From the NCBI RefSeq assembly GCF_002237655.1, contig NZ_NOKT01000002.1:372001-436000 (forward strand): 64,000 bases of DNA, in the 5' to 3' direction. Positions 7,805 through 18,640 of the stretch are shown here, in pieces. The stretch comes from Streptomyces sp. XY006. Lineage in GTDB: Bacteria; Actinomycetota; Actinomycetes; Streptomycetales; Streptomycetaceae. The notes below the pieces were generated by a model that ran no database searches, was not told the origin of the DNA, and saw only the letters and a program-made list of their open reading frames with translations. Positions within the stretch are counted from its first letter, which is position 1; every line of letters starts with the position of its first letter. A program made the translations under genes and the position numbers.

Positions 7805-9029
7805 CCTCGCCGGCCGCCGCCGGACGGCGGTCCATCGCGGTCAGGGCCCGCTGCGCCAGCGGATGCGTGCGGATCAGCTCGCCCAGGGACGTCGACCCCT
7901 GGGTGATCTCCTTGAACGCCTTCCAGGCCGGGCGGAAACCCGTCAGGACGGCGTGGAACAGCCCGGGACGACGCTCGAACACCGTCAGCATCCGCTTGCC
8001 GACGCTCATCTCGACGCCGAGCCCGGCCTTGACCGCGAAGGCGTAGTTCAAGGCCTGCCGGCGCGTGTCCACGGCGTCGTGCGCCTCGGCGATGCGCACC
8101 GCCCACTCCCCCGCCAGGCGTCCGGAGCGCAGCGCGAAGGAGATGCCCTCGCGGGTCCACGGCTCCAGCAGCCCCGCCGCGTCACCGCACACCAGCACCC
8201 GTCCGCGGGAGAGCGGCGAATCCTCGGCCCGGCAGCGGGTCAAGTGTCCGGAGGAGATGCTCGGTTCGAAGCCGGCGAGGCCGAGCCGTCCGATGAACTC
8301 CTCCAAGTACCGCTTGGTCGCGGCTCCTTCGCCGCGCGCCGAGATCACCCCGACCGTCAGCGTGTCGCCCTTGGGGAAGACCCAGCCGTAACTGCCGGGC
8401 ATCGGGCCCCAGTCGATCAGCACCCGTCCCTTCCAGTCCTCGGCGACCGTGTCCGGTACCGGGATCTCCGCCTCCAGGCCGAGATCCACCTGGTCGACCT
8501 TGACCCCGACGTGGGCCCCTATGCGGCTGGCGCTGCCGTCGGCCCCGACCACGGCCCGCGCCAGGACGACCTCGCCGCCCTGGAGGACGACCGCGACCGT
8601 GCGCCGGTCCGGCACGGCCGAGCCGTGCTGCTCGACCCGCTGGACCGTGACCCCCGTACGCAGCTCGGCGCCGGCCTTCTGCGCGTGCTCGACGAGCTGC
8701 TGGTCGAACTCGGGCCGGTTGATCAGCCCGAACAGCATCTGCCGGGACCGCCGTGTGCGCGTGAAGCGGCCGTTGTTCGAGAACGTCACCGCGTGCACCC
8801 GGTCCTTGAGCGGCAGCTCGAAGCCGGGCGGCAGCGCGTCGCGCGAGGGGCCGATGATGCCGCCGCCGCACGTCTTGTACCGCGGCAGCTCGGCCTTCTC
8901 CAGCAACAGCACGCGTCTCCCGGCGACCGCCGCCGCGTACGCGGCCGATGCGCCCGCGGGTCCCGCGCCCACCACGACGACGTCCCACACCTGCCGCACG
9001 TCGTCCGCCGAAGAGTTCTCGCTGCTCAC
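7788..9029 (-). CDS. geranylgeranyl reductase family FAD-dependent oxidoreductase
   Basis: 413 residues starting at GTG 9029. The dinucleotide-binding motif VVVGAGPAGASAAYAAA is at about residues 17-33, the family motif YKTCGGGI at about 51-58, and the second FAD motif CGDAAGLLEPWTREGI near residue 290. These are features of the geranylgeranyl reductase/menaquinone-modifying group, which saturates prenyl chains of lipids or quinones. In actinobacteria such genes are often linked to respiratory lipid or carotenoid metabolism; the exact substrate is not readable. It is convergent with the F420-type gene (17-bp overlap) and divergent from the peptidase at 9164. Confidence 0.88.
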   Translation of the reverse strand: MSSENSSADDVRQVWDVVVVGAGPAGASAAYAAAVAGRRVLLLEKAELPRYKTCGGGIIGPSRDALPPGFELPLKDRVHAVTFSNNGRFTRTRRSRQMLFGLINRPEFDQQLVEHAQKAGAELRTGVTVQRVEQHGSAVPDRRTVAVVLQGGEVVLARAVVGADGSASRIGAHVGVKVDQVDLGLEAEIPVPDTVAEDWKGRVLIDWGPMPGSYGWVFPKGDTLTVGVISARGEGAATKRYLEEFIGRLGLAGFEPSISSGHLTRCRAEDSPLSRGRVLVCGDAAGLLEPWTREGISFALRSGRLAGEWAVRIAEAHDAVDTRRQALNYAFAVKAGLGVEMSVGKRMLTVFERRPGLFHAVLTGFRPAWKAFKEITQGSTSLGELIRTHPLAQRALTAMDRRPAAAGEVSAPE

Positions 9030-9163
9030 GATGGTCTACTGCTCCCGATCAAGCCGCCCGCTGCTGCTGTCTCCCGCATCCTACGGCGGACCTGGTCACA
9101 GACCGCTGTGGGAGGATCTACAGCACTCATCGCTACAACGTCGCACCCACAAGGAGCGTGCCC

Positions 9164-10519
9164 ATGTCGTCGCATCCGGTCGCCGGGACCGTCGCCTCGC
9201 TGATGCCCCGGGCGAAGGAGGAGCTCGCCGAACTGGTGGCCTTCCGGTCGGTGGCGGACTTCGACCAGTTCCCGCGCAGCGAGAGCGAGGGCGCCGCGCG
9301 CTGGATCGCGGACGCGCTCACCGCCGAGGGCTTCGAGGACGTGGCGCTGCTCGACACCCCGGACGGCACGCAGTCGGTCTACGGCTACCTGCCCGGCCCG
9401 GCCGGAGCGCGGACCGTGCTGCTCTACGCGCACTACGACGTGCAGCCGCCGCTGGACGAGGCCGGCTGGACGACCCCGCCGTTCGAACTGACCGAGCGGG
9501 ACGGCCGCTGGTACGGGCGGGGGGCCGCCGACTGCAAGGGCGGTGTGATCATGCACCTGCTGGCGCTGCGCGCGCTGAAGGCGAACGGCGGCGTCCCGGT
9601 GCATGTGAAGGTGATCGCCGAGGGCTCGGAGGAGATGGGCACGGGCGGCCTGGAGCGGTACGCCGAGGAGCACCCGGAGCTGCTGGAGGCCGACACGATC
9701 GTCATCGGTGACGCGGGCAACTTCCGGGTCGGCCTGCCGACCGTCACCTCCACCCTGCGGGGCATGACGCTGGTGCGGGTGAGCGTGGACACCCTCGCGG
9801 GCAATCTGCACTCGGGGCAGTTCGGCGGGGCCGCGCCCGACGCGCTGGGCGCGCTGATCCGCGCGCTGGACTCACTGCGCGCCGAGGACGGCTCTACGAC
9901 CGTCGACGGACTGACGTCGGACGCGTCGTGGGACGGGCTGCAGTACGACGAGGAGCAGTTCCGGCAGGACGCCAAGGTGCTGGACGGCGTGGAGCTGATC
10001 GGGTCGGGTACGGTCGCCGACCGCATCTGGGCGCGGCCGGCCGTGACGGTGCTCGGCATCGACTGCCCGCCCGTGGTCGGCGCCACCCCGTCGGTGCAGG
10101 CGAGCGCCCGCGCGCTGGTCAGCCTGCGGGTGCCGCCGGGCGTGGACGCTGCCGAGGCGACCAAGCTGCTCCAGGCTCACCTGGAGGCGCACACGCCGTG
10201 GGGCGCCCGGGTGAGCACCGAGCAGATCGGCCAGGGCCAGGCCTTCCGCGCCGACACCACCAGCCCGGCGTACCAGGCGATGGCCGACGCGATGGCGGTG
10301 GCGTACCCGGGTCAGGAGATGCAGTACGCCGGTCAGGGCGGCTCCATTCCGCTGTGCAACACCCTGGCGGCCCTCTACCCGCAGGCGGAGATCCTGCTCA
10401 TCGGGCTGAGCGAGCCGGAGGCGCAGATCCACGCGGTGAACGAGAGCGTGTCGCCCGAGGAGCTGGAGCGGCTGTCGGTGGCCGAGGCGCTGTTCCTGCG
10501 CAACTACGCGGCGAGCTGA
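9164..10519 (+). CDS. M20 family dipeptidase
   Basis: 451 residues from the ATG at 9164, with aaggag 8 nt upstream. Metal ligands and catalytic residues of the M20 di-zinc peptidases are in order: YAHYDVQPP, GRGAADCKGG, the catalytic Glu pair in EGSEEMGTGGLE, and GDAGN. The C-terminal GQGGSIPLCN and EAQIHAVNE parts complete the active site. The lid domain (about 190-310) is present, so the enzyme looks intact. A cytoplasmic role hydrolysing di- or small peptides is likely, and it lies next to the oligopeptide importer operon whose products could be its substrates. A shared hairpin terminator separates the two convergent units. Confidence 0.92.
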   Translation: MSSHPVAGTVASLMPRAKEELAELVAFRSVADFDQFPRSESEGAARWIADALTAEGFEDVALLDTPDGTQSVYGYLPGPAGARTVLLYAHYDVQPPLDEAGWTTPPFELTERDGRWYGRGAADCKGGVIMHLLALRALKANGGVPVHVKVIAEGSEEMGTGGLERYAEEHPELLEADTIVIGDAGNFRVGLPTVTSTLRGMTLVRVSVDTLAGNLHSGQFGGAAPDALGALIRALDSLRAEDGSTTVDGLTSDASWDGLQYDEEQFRQDAKVLDGVELIGSGTVADRIWARPAVTVLGIDCPPVVGATPSVQASARALVSLRVPPGVDAAEATKLLQAHLEAHTPWGARVSTEQIGQGQAFRADTTSPAYQAMADAMAVAYPGQEMQYAGQGGSIPLCNTLAALYPQAEILLIGLSEPEAQIHAVNESVSPEELERLSVAEALFLRNYAAS

Positions 10520-10536
10520 CGGCTCCGCTCCCGGCG

Positions 10537-10566
10537 GAAGGCCCTCGTCCACGGACGGGGGCCTTC
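10537..10566. terminator. bidirectional hairpin between peptidase and opp operon
   Basis: Inverted repeat of 14 bp (gaaggccctcgtcc pairing with ggacgggggccttc, one G-T pair) and a 2-nt loop, starting 18 bp after the peptidase stop and lying 75 bp beyond the convergent oppF stop. Confidence 0.8.
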
Positions 10567-10641
10567 TCCACGTCGTCCCATGAACGCGGGCGCGGCCCCG
10601 GGACGGGCGGCCCCGGGACAGTTGGCCCCGGGACAGGTGGG

Positions 10642-11819
<1,178 letters not shown>

Positions 11820-11823
<4 letters not shown>

Positions 11824-12917
11824 CGCGCGGTCCGTGCGGTCGCGGCGTGGTCGTCCGGGCCGGTGCCGCCGCGGATCTCCTGTTTGGCCTCGTCGGTGAG
11901 ATGGCAGGCGGCGAGGTGCCGTGCGCTGCCGGAGAGGAGGCGCAGTTCGGGCCGCTCCCGGGTGCAGCGCCCGTCCGGGACCCAGCCCTTGTAGGCGCAG
12001 CGCGGGTGGAAGGCGCAGCCGCCGGGCAGGTGGATCAGGCTGGGCGGGCTGCCGGGGATCGGGTCGAGCCGTTCGCCGACGTCGCCGGTGAGGTGCGGCA
12101 TCGACCGCAACAGGCCCCAGGTGTACGGGTGCTGGGGGTTCTTGAGGACGTCGCGGGTGCTGCCGTACTCGATGCGGCGGCCGCCGTACATCACCAGGAT
12201 GTCGTCGGCGACGTCGGAGACGACACCGAGGTCGTGGGTGATGATGACGACGGCGGAGCCGAACTCCTCCTGCAGATCGCCGATGAGATCGAGGATCTGC
12301 GCCTGGACGGTGACGTCCAGGGCGGTGGTGGGTTCGTCGGCGATGAGCAGGGCGGGGTCGCAGACCAGGGACATGGCGATCATGGCGCGCTGGCGCATGC
12401 CCCCGGAGAACTGGTGGGGGTAGTCGCCGGCCCGGCGCTCGGGCTGCGGGATGCCGACCCGCTTCAGCATCTCCACCGCGCGGTCCCGGGCCTCCTTCTT
12501 GGAGACCTTGTGGTGCACCCGGTAGGCCTCGGCGATCTGGGAGCCGACGGTGAAGAAGGGGTGCAGCGCGGACAGCGGGTCCTGGAAGATCATGGAGACG
12601 GTGCGGCCGCGCAGTGCGCGCATCTCGGCCTCGGGCAGGGCGACGAGGTCCCTGCCCTCCAGCCGGATCTCGCCGCTGACCTGGGCGCGGGTGCCCTTGT
12701 GCAGTCCGAGCAGGGCCAGCGACGTCACCGACTTGCCGGAGCCGGACTCGCCGACGATGCCGAGGGTGCGGCCCTTCTCCAGGGTGAAGGAGACACCGTC
12801 GACGGACCTGACGAGGCCGTCCTCGGTCGGGAAGTGCACCCGCAGGTCGCGTACGTCGAGGAAGGGCGCCGGCGCGGGCGCGAGGCCGGCGGGATGCGGT
12901 GGGGTCTGAACGGACAC
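11820..12917 (-). CDS. oppD: oligopeptide ABC transporter ATP-binding protein (OppD-like)
   Basis: 365 residues from GTG 12917. Walker A GESGSGKS, signature [15 protein letters not shown], Walker [15 protein letters not shown]-loop ITHDLGVVS, and the C-terminal oligopeptide domain with GCAFHPRC and [11 protein letters not shown] cysteines. It should pair with the OppF-like ATPase to energise import of peptides through OppB/OppC. Its stop codon overlaps the GTG of the next gene within a 21-bp repeat. It lies 27 bp after oppB. Confidence 0.92.
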
Positions 12918-12944
12918 GGGTGTTCCTAAGGACGAGGGAAGGGC

Positions 12945-13937
12945 TCAGGCGAGGCGCACACGCGGGTCGACGAGGCCGTACACCAGGTCGACGACGACGT
13001 TGGCGAGGACGACGAACGTCGCGGCGAAGAGCGTGGTGCCGAGGATGACGGGCAGGTCGGAGTTCTGTACGGAGTCGACCGCGAGCTTGCCGATGCCGTT
13101 GATGCCGAACACCGACTCGGTGATGACGGCGGAGCCGCCGATCAGGGAGCCGACGTCCATGCCGAAGATGGTGATGACGGGCGTGATGGCGGCGCGCAGG
13201 CCGTGTTTGAGGACCACGGTGGTGGCGGGCAGGCCCTTGGCGCGGGCGGTGCGCAGGTAGTCCTCGGCGAGGACCTCCAGCATGGAGGAGCGGGTGAGCC
13301 GGGTGTACATGGCGAGGTAGACGATGACCAGGGTGGTCCACGGCAGGATCAGCCCCTGGAACCAGCCGGCCGGGTCCTCGGTGATCGGGGTGTAGCCGGA
13401 GGCCGGCAGTATCTGGAATTTGTCGACGAAGAGGTACAGCAGGAGCAGGCCGATGAAGTAGATCTGCACCGACACGCCGAACAGGGCCAGTCCGACCGCC
13501 GCCTTGTCCGCCGCCCTGCCCCGGCGCACCGCCGCGACGGTGCCGAGGCCGACGCCGAGGACCAGGAAGGCCACGGCGGCGCCGAGACCGAGGGAGAGGT
13601 CGGCGGGGAAGTCGGACAGCAGGGTGGTCAGGACGGGGGTGTCGGTCTGGAAGGAGACGCCGAGGCAGGGTGCCCCGCAGTGGATGCGGACGCTCTGGTC
13701 GCCGAAGTCGCGGCCGGCGAGCAGCCCCTTGAGGAACTCCCAGTACTGCGTCGAGTAGCTCTGGTCCAGGCCCAGCGAGTGCTTGATCTCCGCGAGGCGG
13801 GACGGGGAGCAGGTCTTGCCGCAGGCCAGGAGTGCGGGGTCGGACGGCAGCGCGAAGAAGATGAAGAAGGTGATCGTGGTGATCACCAGCATGATCAGGG
13901 CCACTGCCAGGAGGCGTCTGACGAGGTAACGAAACAT
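12945..13937 (-). CDS. oppB: oligopeptide ABC transporter permease (OppB-like)
   Basis: 330 residues from ATG 13937 ([25 protein letters not shown] is the typical OppB N-terminal helix). About six membrane segments; the EAA loop is visible as [29 protein letters not shown] large extracytoplasmic loop (residues about 35-110) carries three Cys (ACGKTC, CGAPC). A longer upstream reading is possible but lies in repeats and a hairpin, and ATG 13937 fits the family. Confidence 0.92.
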   Translation of the reverse strand: MFRYLVRRLLAVALIMLVITTITFFIFFALPSDPALLACGKTCSPSRLAEIKHSLGLDQSYSTQYWEFLKGLLAGRDFGDQSVRIHCGAPCLGVSFQTDTPVLTTLLSDFPADLSLGLGAAVAFLVLGVGLGTVAAVRRGRAADKAAVGLALFGVSVQIYFIGLLLLYLFVDKFQILPASGYTPITEDPAGWFQGLILPWTTLVIVYLAMYTRLTRSSMLEVLAEDYLRTARAKGLPATTVVLKHGLRAAITPVITIFGMDVGSLIGGSAVITESVFGINGIGKLAVDSVQNSDLPVILGTTLFAATFVVLANVVVDLVYGLVDPRVRLA

Positions 13938-13967
13938 GGGGTGCCGGGACCTGACGTGAGGGGCAGG

Positions 13968-14040
13968 CCCGCCGGCGGCCGGGGCCGCCGGCGGGGGGCC
14001 AAGGGGGGCCAAGGGGGGCCAAGAGGGGCCAAGAGGGGCC
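13968..14040. repeat. stable hairpin plus four 10-bp repeats between binding protein and oppB
   Basis: The 144-bp gap between the binding-protein stop and oppB start holds a perfect 13-bp inverted repeat (13968-13980 with 13983-13995, all G/C) and four direct 10-bp repeats (aaggggggcc x2 at 14001-14020, aagaggggcc x2 at 14021-14040). Such intercistronic hairpins after a binding-protein gene are commonly associated with higher expression of the binding protein than of the permease. Confidence 0.7.
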
Positions 14041-14081
14041 CATGAGGGGAGCGAAGGAGGGAGGCGAAGGAGGGGCGTCCG

Positions 14082-15776
14082 TCAGTGCTTGACGTAGACG
14101 TGGACCAGACTCGGCTCGGCAAGGATCGTGTCGGGGATGATGCCGCCGACCCCGGAGCCGGACATGTCGCTGAAGTTCATGTACATCAGCGGGACCACCG
14201 CGGCGTCCTTGAGGATCTGCTGGTCCATCCGCCCGTAGGCGGCGTTGCGCTGCTCGACGTCGGTCATCCTGGCGGCCTGGTCGATCAGCGCGTCGACCTT
14301 GGGGTCGTTCAGGTAGGACAGGTCCTGGTTGGCCTGGGGGTTGTGCTTGATGAGCCGCCCGTCGAAGAGGGTGGGCAGCACCGTGGAGGCGTTCGGCCAG
14401 TCGGCGATCCAGTCGCCCCAGGTCAGGTCGTACTGGTTCTTGGTGTTGTCGACGGTGCTGAAGTAGTTGGCCGCGTCGATCGGGGAGATGTTGACGTGGA
14501 TGCCGATGCGCTCCAGCGAGGTCTTCACGGCGTCGGCGAAGTGCTCCTGGGTGGGGGTGTTCTCCACGGCGATGGACAGGGTCGGCCGGGGGTTTCCGGC
14601 CTGCTTAATCAGGGCCCTGGCCCGGGCGAGGTTGCCGGCCGGGTTGGCGCTGTACAGGTTGAACCTGCGGTAGCCGCCGATGCCGGGGCTCAGCATCGTC
14701 GTGGCGTAGTCGCCGTAGGCCGAGCCGCCGAAGGCGCCGCGGACCGTGGTCTTGTCGATGGCGTACTCGATCGCCTGGCGGACCTTCAGGTCCTTCACGC
14801 GGGTGGTGTTGATGGCGAGGTAGTTGATGCCGGGCGCGGGGATCTTGTAGTAACGGCTTTTCAGGGCCGGGTCGTTGGCGAGCTGAGCCAGGTCGGAGCC
14901 CGCGATCGGCCACTGCTGGACCGACGTCCGGGCGGTGCCGACGTCGGCCTTGATCTGCTGGTCGATGGCCGACTCGTCCTGGCCGAACCTCACGTCCATC
15001 TCGTCGACGTTCTGCTGCCGGATCGGGTCGGTCGACTGCGACCAGTGGGTGTTGCGGGTGAGGACGAGTTCCTTGTTCTTGGCGTACGACTTGATCATGT
15101 ACGGCCCGTCGGACCAGACCTTGGTGTCGTACGTGGACCCGGTGTCGTGGGCCTTGGGCACGGCGGACCAGCCCGGCATTGCGGTCGTCTCGTTGAAGTC
15201 GGCCACCGGCTGGTTCAGGTGGAAGACGATCGTGTACTTGTCCGGCGTCGCGATGGAGCCGAGCTCCTTGCCCTGGTACGGGCCCTTGTAGCCGGCGCCG
15301 CCGACGAGCCACTGGGCGGCGTAGGGCGGGCCGCCGTTGATGTCGGAGGAGAAGAACCGCTCGACGCCGTACTTGACGTCGGGTGCGGTGACCTCGGTGC
15401 CGTCCTGGTACTTGACGCCGTGCCGGAGGTGGAAGGTCCAGACGGTGGCGCCCCGGGAGGGTGTTCCGGTGTCGGTGGCGAGGTCGCCGACCAGCTTCGG
15501 GGCGGAGCCCGTCTCGTCCCAGCCGGTGAGGGTGCGGACGATCTCCTCGTCCATGCTGGAACCCTCGGTCGTGTAGACGCGCTGGGGGTCGAGGTGGTCG
15601 AAGTCCGCCTTGTCCAGGACGGTCAGGGTGCCGCCCTTGCCGGGGGCGCCGGTGCCGCCACTGCCACCGGTGCCGGAGGAGCCTCCGCATGCGGTGGCTC
15701 CCAGGGCGATCAGCACGGCGGAGGCCGTGAGAGCGGCCGTACGCGATCTGCGCGGGGTGCGCGGGGTGCGCGTCAT
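14082..15776 (-). CDS. oppA: oligopeptide ABC transporter substrate-binding lipoprotein (family 5)
   Basis: 564 residues. The N-terminus has a twin-Arg-like charged region, a hydrophobic stretch and the Cys of a lipobox (LGATAC, Cys about 30), then a Gly/Ser linker ([19 protein letters not shown]). The body is typical of SBP family 5: [60 protein letters not shown]. It would be anchored outside the membrane and deliver oligopeptides to the permeases. It sits second in the operon, with a hairpin downstream. ATG 15776 is the only sensible start given the signal peptide. Confidence 0.93.
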   Translation of the reverse strand: MTRTPRTPRRSRTAALTASAVLIALGATACGGSSGTGGSGGTGAPGKGGTLTVLDKADFDHLDPQRVYTTEGSSMDEEIVRTLTGWDETGSAPKLVGDLATDTGTPSRGATVWTFHLRHGVKYQDGTEVTAPDVKYGVERFFSSDINGGPPYAAQWLVGGAGYKGPYQGKELGSIATPDKYTIVFHLNQPVADFNETTAMPGWSAVPKAHDTGSTYDTKVWSDGPYMIKSYAKNKELVLTRNTHWSQSTDPIRQQNVDEMDVRFGQDESAIDQQIKADVGTARTSVQQWPIAGSDLAQLANDPALKSRYYKIPAPGINYLAINTTRVKDLKVRQAIEYAIDKTTVRGAFGGSAYGDYATTMLSPGIGGYRRFNLYSANPAGNLARARALIKQAGNPRPTLSIAVENTPTQEHFADAVKTSLERIGIHVNISPIDAANYFSTVDNTKNQYDLTWGDWIADWPNASTVLPTLFDGRLIKHNPQANQDLSYLNDPKVDALIDQAARMTDVEQRNAAYGRMDQQILKDAAVVPLMYMNFSDMSGSGVGGIIPDTILAEPSLVHVYVKH

Positions 15777-15851
15777 TGAGGAAACTCCGTTCTCGGTACA
15801 GGCCGGCGACTGTGGGTGGGACCGCCGGGCCGAAACGCAGGGGGTGGCTTG

Positions 15852-16883
15852 TCAGCCGCGCCGGGCGCGGGGATCCAGGGCGTCCCGGACGCCGTCCCCG
15901 AGGAGGTTGAGCGCCAGGACCAGCAGCAGGAGCAGGACGCCGGGCACGAAGAGGTACATCGGGTCCTGGAGGAAGAACTGGGAGGCGTCCGACAGCAGGG
16001 ATCCCCAGTCGGGGTGAGGCGGGATGACGCCGACGCCCAGGTACGACAGGGCCGCCTCGGTGGTGATGTTCTGCGGGACGGCGAGCGCGAAGGAGATCAG
16101 GATCGGCGCCCACAGGTTGGGCAGCAGCTGCCGGAACAGGATGTGCCGCCGCCCCGCGCTCATCAGCCGGGCCGCGTCGACGAACTCCCGCTCGCGCAGG
16201 GACAGTACCTGTCCGCGCACCAGACGGGCGGTGTACGCCCAGGCGAAGACGGCGATGTTGAGGACCAGCACGAGCAGGCGGAGGTTCTCGTCGGTACCGC
16301 CGTGGCTGTCGGTCTGCAGGGCGTTCTGGATCACCGGGGTGAGGGCGATGATGAACAGCAGCTGCGGGAACGCCAGCATGACGTCCATGACCCGCGACAG
16401 CAGCGAGTCGACCCAGCCGCCGAAGTAGCCAGCCGCGAGACCGGCCACGACTCCCACGGCGGTGGACAGCACGGCGGAGGCGAGTCCCACGTACAGCGAG
16501 GTGCGCAGGCCGTAGACGACCCGGGCGAACAGGTCGTAGCCCGTGCCCGGTTCGACGCCGAGCAGGTGCCGGGCGCTGATGCCGCCCAGGGAGCCGTAGG
16601 GGAAGTTGCCCGTGTCCGGGTTGATGGCCCTGTTGTCGGGGGTGATCGGTCCCCAGCCGGACACCGCGGTGAGGACCGGCGCGAGCAGGGCGACGGCGAT
16701 GAACAGGAGCGTGGCCGCCAGGGCGGTCAGCGTGGCCTTGTCCCGCCTGATGCGCTGCCAGGCCATCCGGGCCGGTGAGCGGCCGGCGACGAGCGGGCCG
16801 CCGGCTCTGGGGTCTGGCGTCGACGGCGCGGTCGGCAGCGCGGTGGTGCCACCGCTGTCGACCGGCTGGTGTTGCGTGGTCAT
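15852..16883 (-). CDS. oppC: oligopeptide ABC transporter permease (OppC-like)
   Basis: 343 residues from ATG 16883. A Pro/Thr-rich cytoplasmic lead (about 45 residues) precedes the conserved ARMAWQRIRRDKATLTALAATLLF first helix. The family motif LGVEPGTGYDLFARVVYGLRTSL and the EAA loop (REREFVDAARLMSAGRRHILFRQLLPN) are present, with about six membrane segments. Unusually it is the first gene of the operon, giving the order C-A-B-D-F instead of A-B-C-D-F. Confidence 0.92.
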   Translation of the reverse strand: MTTQHQPVDSGGTTALPTAPSTPDPRAGGPLVAGRSPARMAWQRIRRDKATLTALAATLLFIAVALLAPVLTAVSGWGPITPDNRAINPDTGNFPYGSLGGISARHLLGVEPGTGYDLFARVVYGLRTSLYVGLASAVLSTAVGVVAGLAAGYFGGWVDSLLSRVMDVMLAFPQLLFIIALTPVIQNALQTDSHGGTDENLRLLVLVLNIAVFAWAYTARLVRGQVLSLREREFVDAARLMSAGRRHILFRQLLPNLWAPILISFALAVPQNITTEAALSYLGVGVIPPHPDWGSLLSDASQFFLQDPMYLFVPGVLLLLLVLALNLLGDGVRDALDPRARRG

Positions 16884-17185
16884 CGTACGGACATCCCGGA
16901 TCTGCCCCTGGGGCAAGGAAATTGGGGTGGCGGTGGAAACTTCCGCCGTGAGACTCTGCGGACTTTCGCAATGCGGCGCGAGTCCGGTCAAGCCGCGCAG
17001 GGGCCGGAAAAGGGATTGTTTGCGGTCCTGGAGGAGTGTTGGCGTGAGCGGGGACGGTGATTACCCGTCGCGTGAGGAAGTACGGGGAATTCCTTGGGAA
17101 TTGCTTAGGAGTGGCTCCTGCGGCGTTTTCTCTTGCTTTTCCCTCGGAATCCCCCGGGCCGGGTAAAGGGCGCGGGACACGAGGG
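16884..17185. other. 302-bp region upstream of oppC: probable promoter region, no gene seen
   Basis: Lower-GC sequence than its surroundings between the oppC start and the stop of the NUDIX-type gene, which points away from it. It holds the imperfect inverted repeat ggaattccttgggaattgct (about 17088-17107) and several A/T-rich patches (ggaaattgggg, gggattgtttgcgg). No convincing coding frame or RNA gene. The opp promoter must lie here, but I cannot assign a -10/-35 with confidence. Confidence 0.5.
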
Positions 17186-18229
17186 TCAGCCGACCGGGAC
17201 TCCGGCCTCCAGGTAGAAAGCCGCTCCGCGTTCGCGTGCCCGCAGGGCCCAGCGCAGCCGCTCGTAGCGCACGGGCGGCAGCAGGTCGGCGGCCTCCTCC
17301 TCGGTGACGAACCGCCAGCCGCGCAGCTCCGGGCCGGGCAGCAGCAGCTCTCCGGCCTCGGCGGAGTCGAGCCGGCCGCCGTCGAAGAGCAGGCGCAGTC
17401 CGCCGAAGGCGGGGGGCACGGGGCGTTCCCAGTCGACGACGAGCAGGGCGGGCACCTCGTCGAGGCGGATGCCGGTCTCCTCGGCGACCTCGCGCATCCC
17501 GGCGCGGGCGGGTGCCTCACCGGGCTCGACCACGCCGCCGGGGAATTCCCAGCCGGCCTTGTAGGTGGGGTCGACGAGGAGCACGCGGTCCTGTTCGTCG
17601 AAGAGGAGCACACCGGCGGCGAGTGTCTCGGCGGTGGGCTCGGGCGTCTGGACGATGTCGCAGACGGGCACGGAGCCGTTGTTCAGGGCCTCGGCGATGC
17701 AGGCGGCGGCCTGGTACGGCGTGAGGTGGCTGGTGTCTACGGGGTGGGCGTCGGCGGTGAGCCAGGAGGCGAGGGCGGCGCGGTAGGGCTCGATGTGGTC
17801 GAAGGACCACCGGCGTATTCGCATCTCGCCGTCGGGCAGGTCGGGCGGCACCTCACGGCCCGCTATGCGCTCCCGCAGGATCGTTTCGGCCGGAGCCAGC
17901 AGGATGTGGCTGACGGCGATCCTGCGCGCGGCCAGTCCGCCGAAGATCTCGTCGCGGTACTCCTGGCGCAGCAGGGTCATGGGGACCACGAGGGTCCCGC
18001 CGAGCTCGGCGAGCATCGCGGCGGCGGTGTCGATCACGAGCCGGCGCCAGATCGGCAGGTCCTGGAAGTCGCCGACCTCGGCGAGGTGTTTCGGCGGCAG
18101 CAGGTGCCGGAGCGCTCCGCCGATGACCTCGGGGTCGAAGAGCGTGCTGTTCGGGATCAGTTCGATCAGTTCCTGTGCGGTGGTGGTCTTCCCCGCACCG
18201 AACGCGCCGTTGATCCAGACGACGGTCAC
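17186..18229 (-). CDS. fused P-loop kinase / NUDIX hydrolase
   Basis: 347 residues starting at GTG 18229. The N-terminal half is a P-loop NTPase of the AAA_33/TmrB-like small kinase type: Walker A INGAFGAGKTTTA (residues 6-18) and a predicted lid RERIAGREVPPDLP. The C-terminal half (from about residue 205) is a NUDIX hydrolase with an intact box G(V)VEPGEAPARAGMREVAEETGI. The fusion suggests one protein that phosphorylates a small molecule and hydrolyses a nucleoside-diphosphate-linked one, or a kinase with a housecleaning partner. TmrB-like proteins give tunicamycin resistance; whether that holds here is unknown. It stands alone, divergent from nothing obvious. Confidence 0.85.
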   Translation of the reverse strand: MTVVWINGAFGAGKTTTAQELIELIPNSTLFDPEVIGGALRHLLPPKHLAEVGDFQDLPIWRRLVIDTAAAMLAELGGTLVVPMTLLRQEYRDEIFGGLAARRIAVSHILLAPAETILRERIAGREVPPDLPDGEMRIRRWSFDHIEPYRAALASWLTADAHPVDTSHLTPYQAAACIAEALNNGSVPVCDIVQTPEPTAETLAAGVLLFDEQDRVLLVDPTYKAGWEFPGGVVEPGEAPARAGMREVAEETGIRLDEVPALLVVDWERPVPPAFGGLRLLFDGGRLDSAEAGELLLPGPELRGWRFVTEEEAADLLPPVRYERLRWALRARERGAAFYLEAGVPVG

Positions 18230-18312
18230 AGGTCCCCCTCTTCTGTTGGCCCCCTGAGGCTTGCCCGCTCCACCCTGCCACGGAAACCAGCCCCAGTTGA
18301 GGGCGCATGACG

Positions 18313-18352
18313 ACGGCGCCGGCGCCCCCGGGTGCGGGAGCGCCGGCGCCGT
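18313..18352. terminator. hairpin terminator after the small secreted protein gene
   Basis: Perfect 13-bp inverted repeat (acggcgccggcgc at 18313-18325 pairing with 18340-18352) around a 14-nt loop, 21 bp beyond the stop of the minus-strand small gene that ends at 18374. Confidence 0.78.
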
Positions 18353-18373
18353 GGGCCCTGGCCGGGCCGTTCG

Positions 18374-18574
18374 TCAGCCCTTCTCGTTCTTCTCGCTGCC
18401 GTCCTCCCGGTCCAGGGACAGGCTGTCCTTGGCGACGGTCTCGTCGAGCGTCTTGAGGGTGTCGTCCACGCTGAGGGTGCCCAGGTTCTCCGTGAGGGCG
18501 TGGGACGGGGTGACCGCCGCGACGACGAAGCCGGTGGCGAGGGAGGCGATGGCGAGCATGCTGCGCTTCTTCAT
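18374..18574 (-). CDS. small secreted protein, function unknown
   Basis: 66 residues from ATG 18574 (a GTG three codons upstream is also possible). MKKRSMLAIASLATGFVVAA followed by PSHA is a clear signal peptide, cleaved near residue 25. The mature part is only about 40 residues, acidic and charged (LGTLSVDDTLKTLDETVAKDSLSLDREDGSEKNEKG), with no cysteine and no transmembrane segment. A terminator follows. I do not recognise a family; it is not a chaplin or an rodlin. The 'TLKTLDETV' pattern suggests a short amphipathic helix. Confidence 0.65.
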   Translation of the reverse strand: MKKRSMLAIASLATGFVVAAVTPSHALTENLGTLSVDDTLKTLDETVAKDSLSLDREDGSEKNEKG

Positions 18575-18640
18575 GCCGGGCACAACGGCCGGACCCGCTC
18601 CGGGGTCACGCGGGCGCGTACGACCGGGCGAACGACGCGT

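Noticed and set aside
14607..14609. taa on the plus strand within the SBP gene as a possible TTA codon
   Set aside because: In frame it reads ATT AAG (Ile-Lys), not TTA. The same check dismissed tta/taa triplets in several other genes, such as CGT TAC in oppB and DUF6986.
14605..17613. A 1002-residue open frame across the SBP, oppC and NUDIX regions
   Set aside because: Arg/Pro/His-rich shadow frame; the genuine frames of SBP, OppC and the NUDIX protein account for the region.
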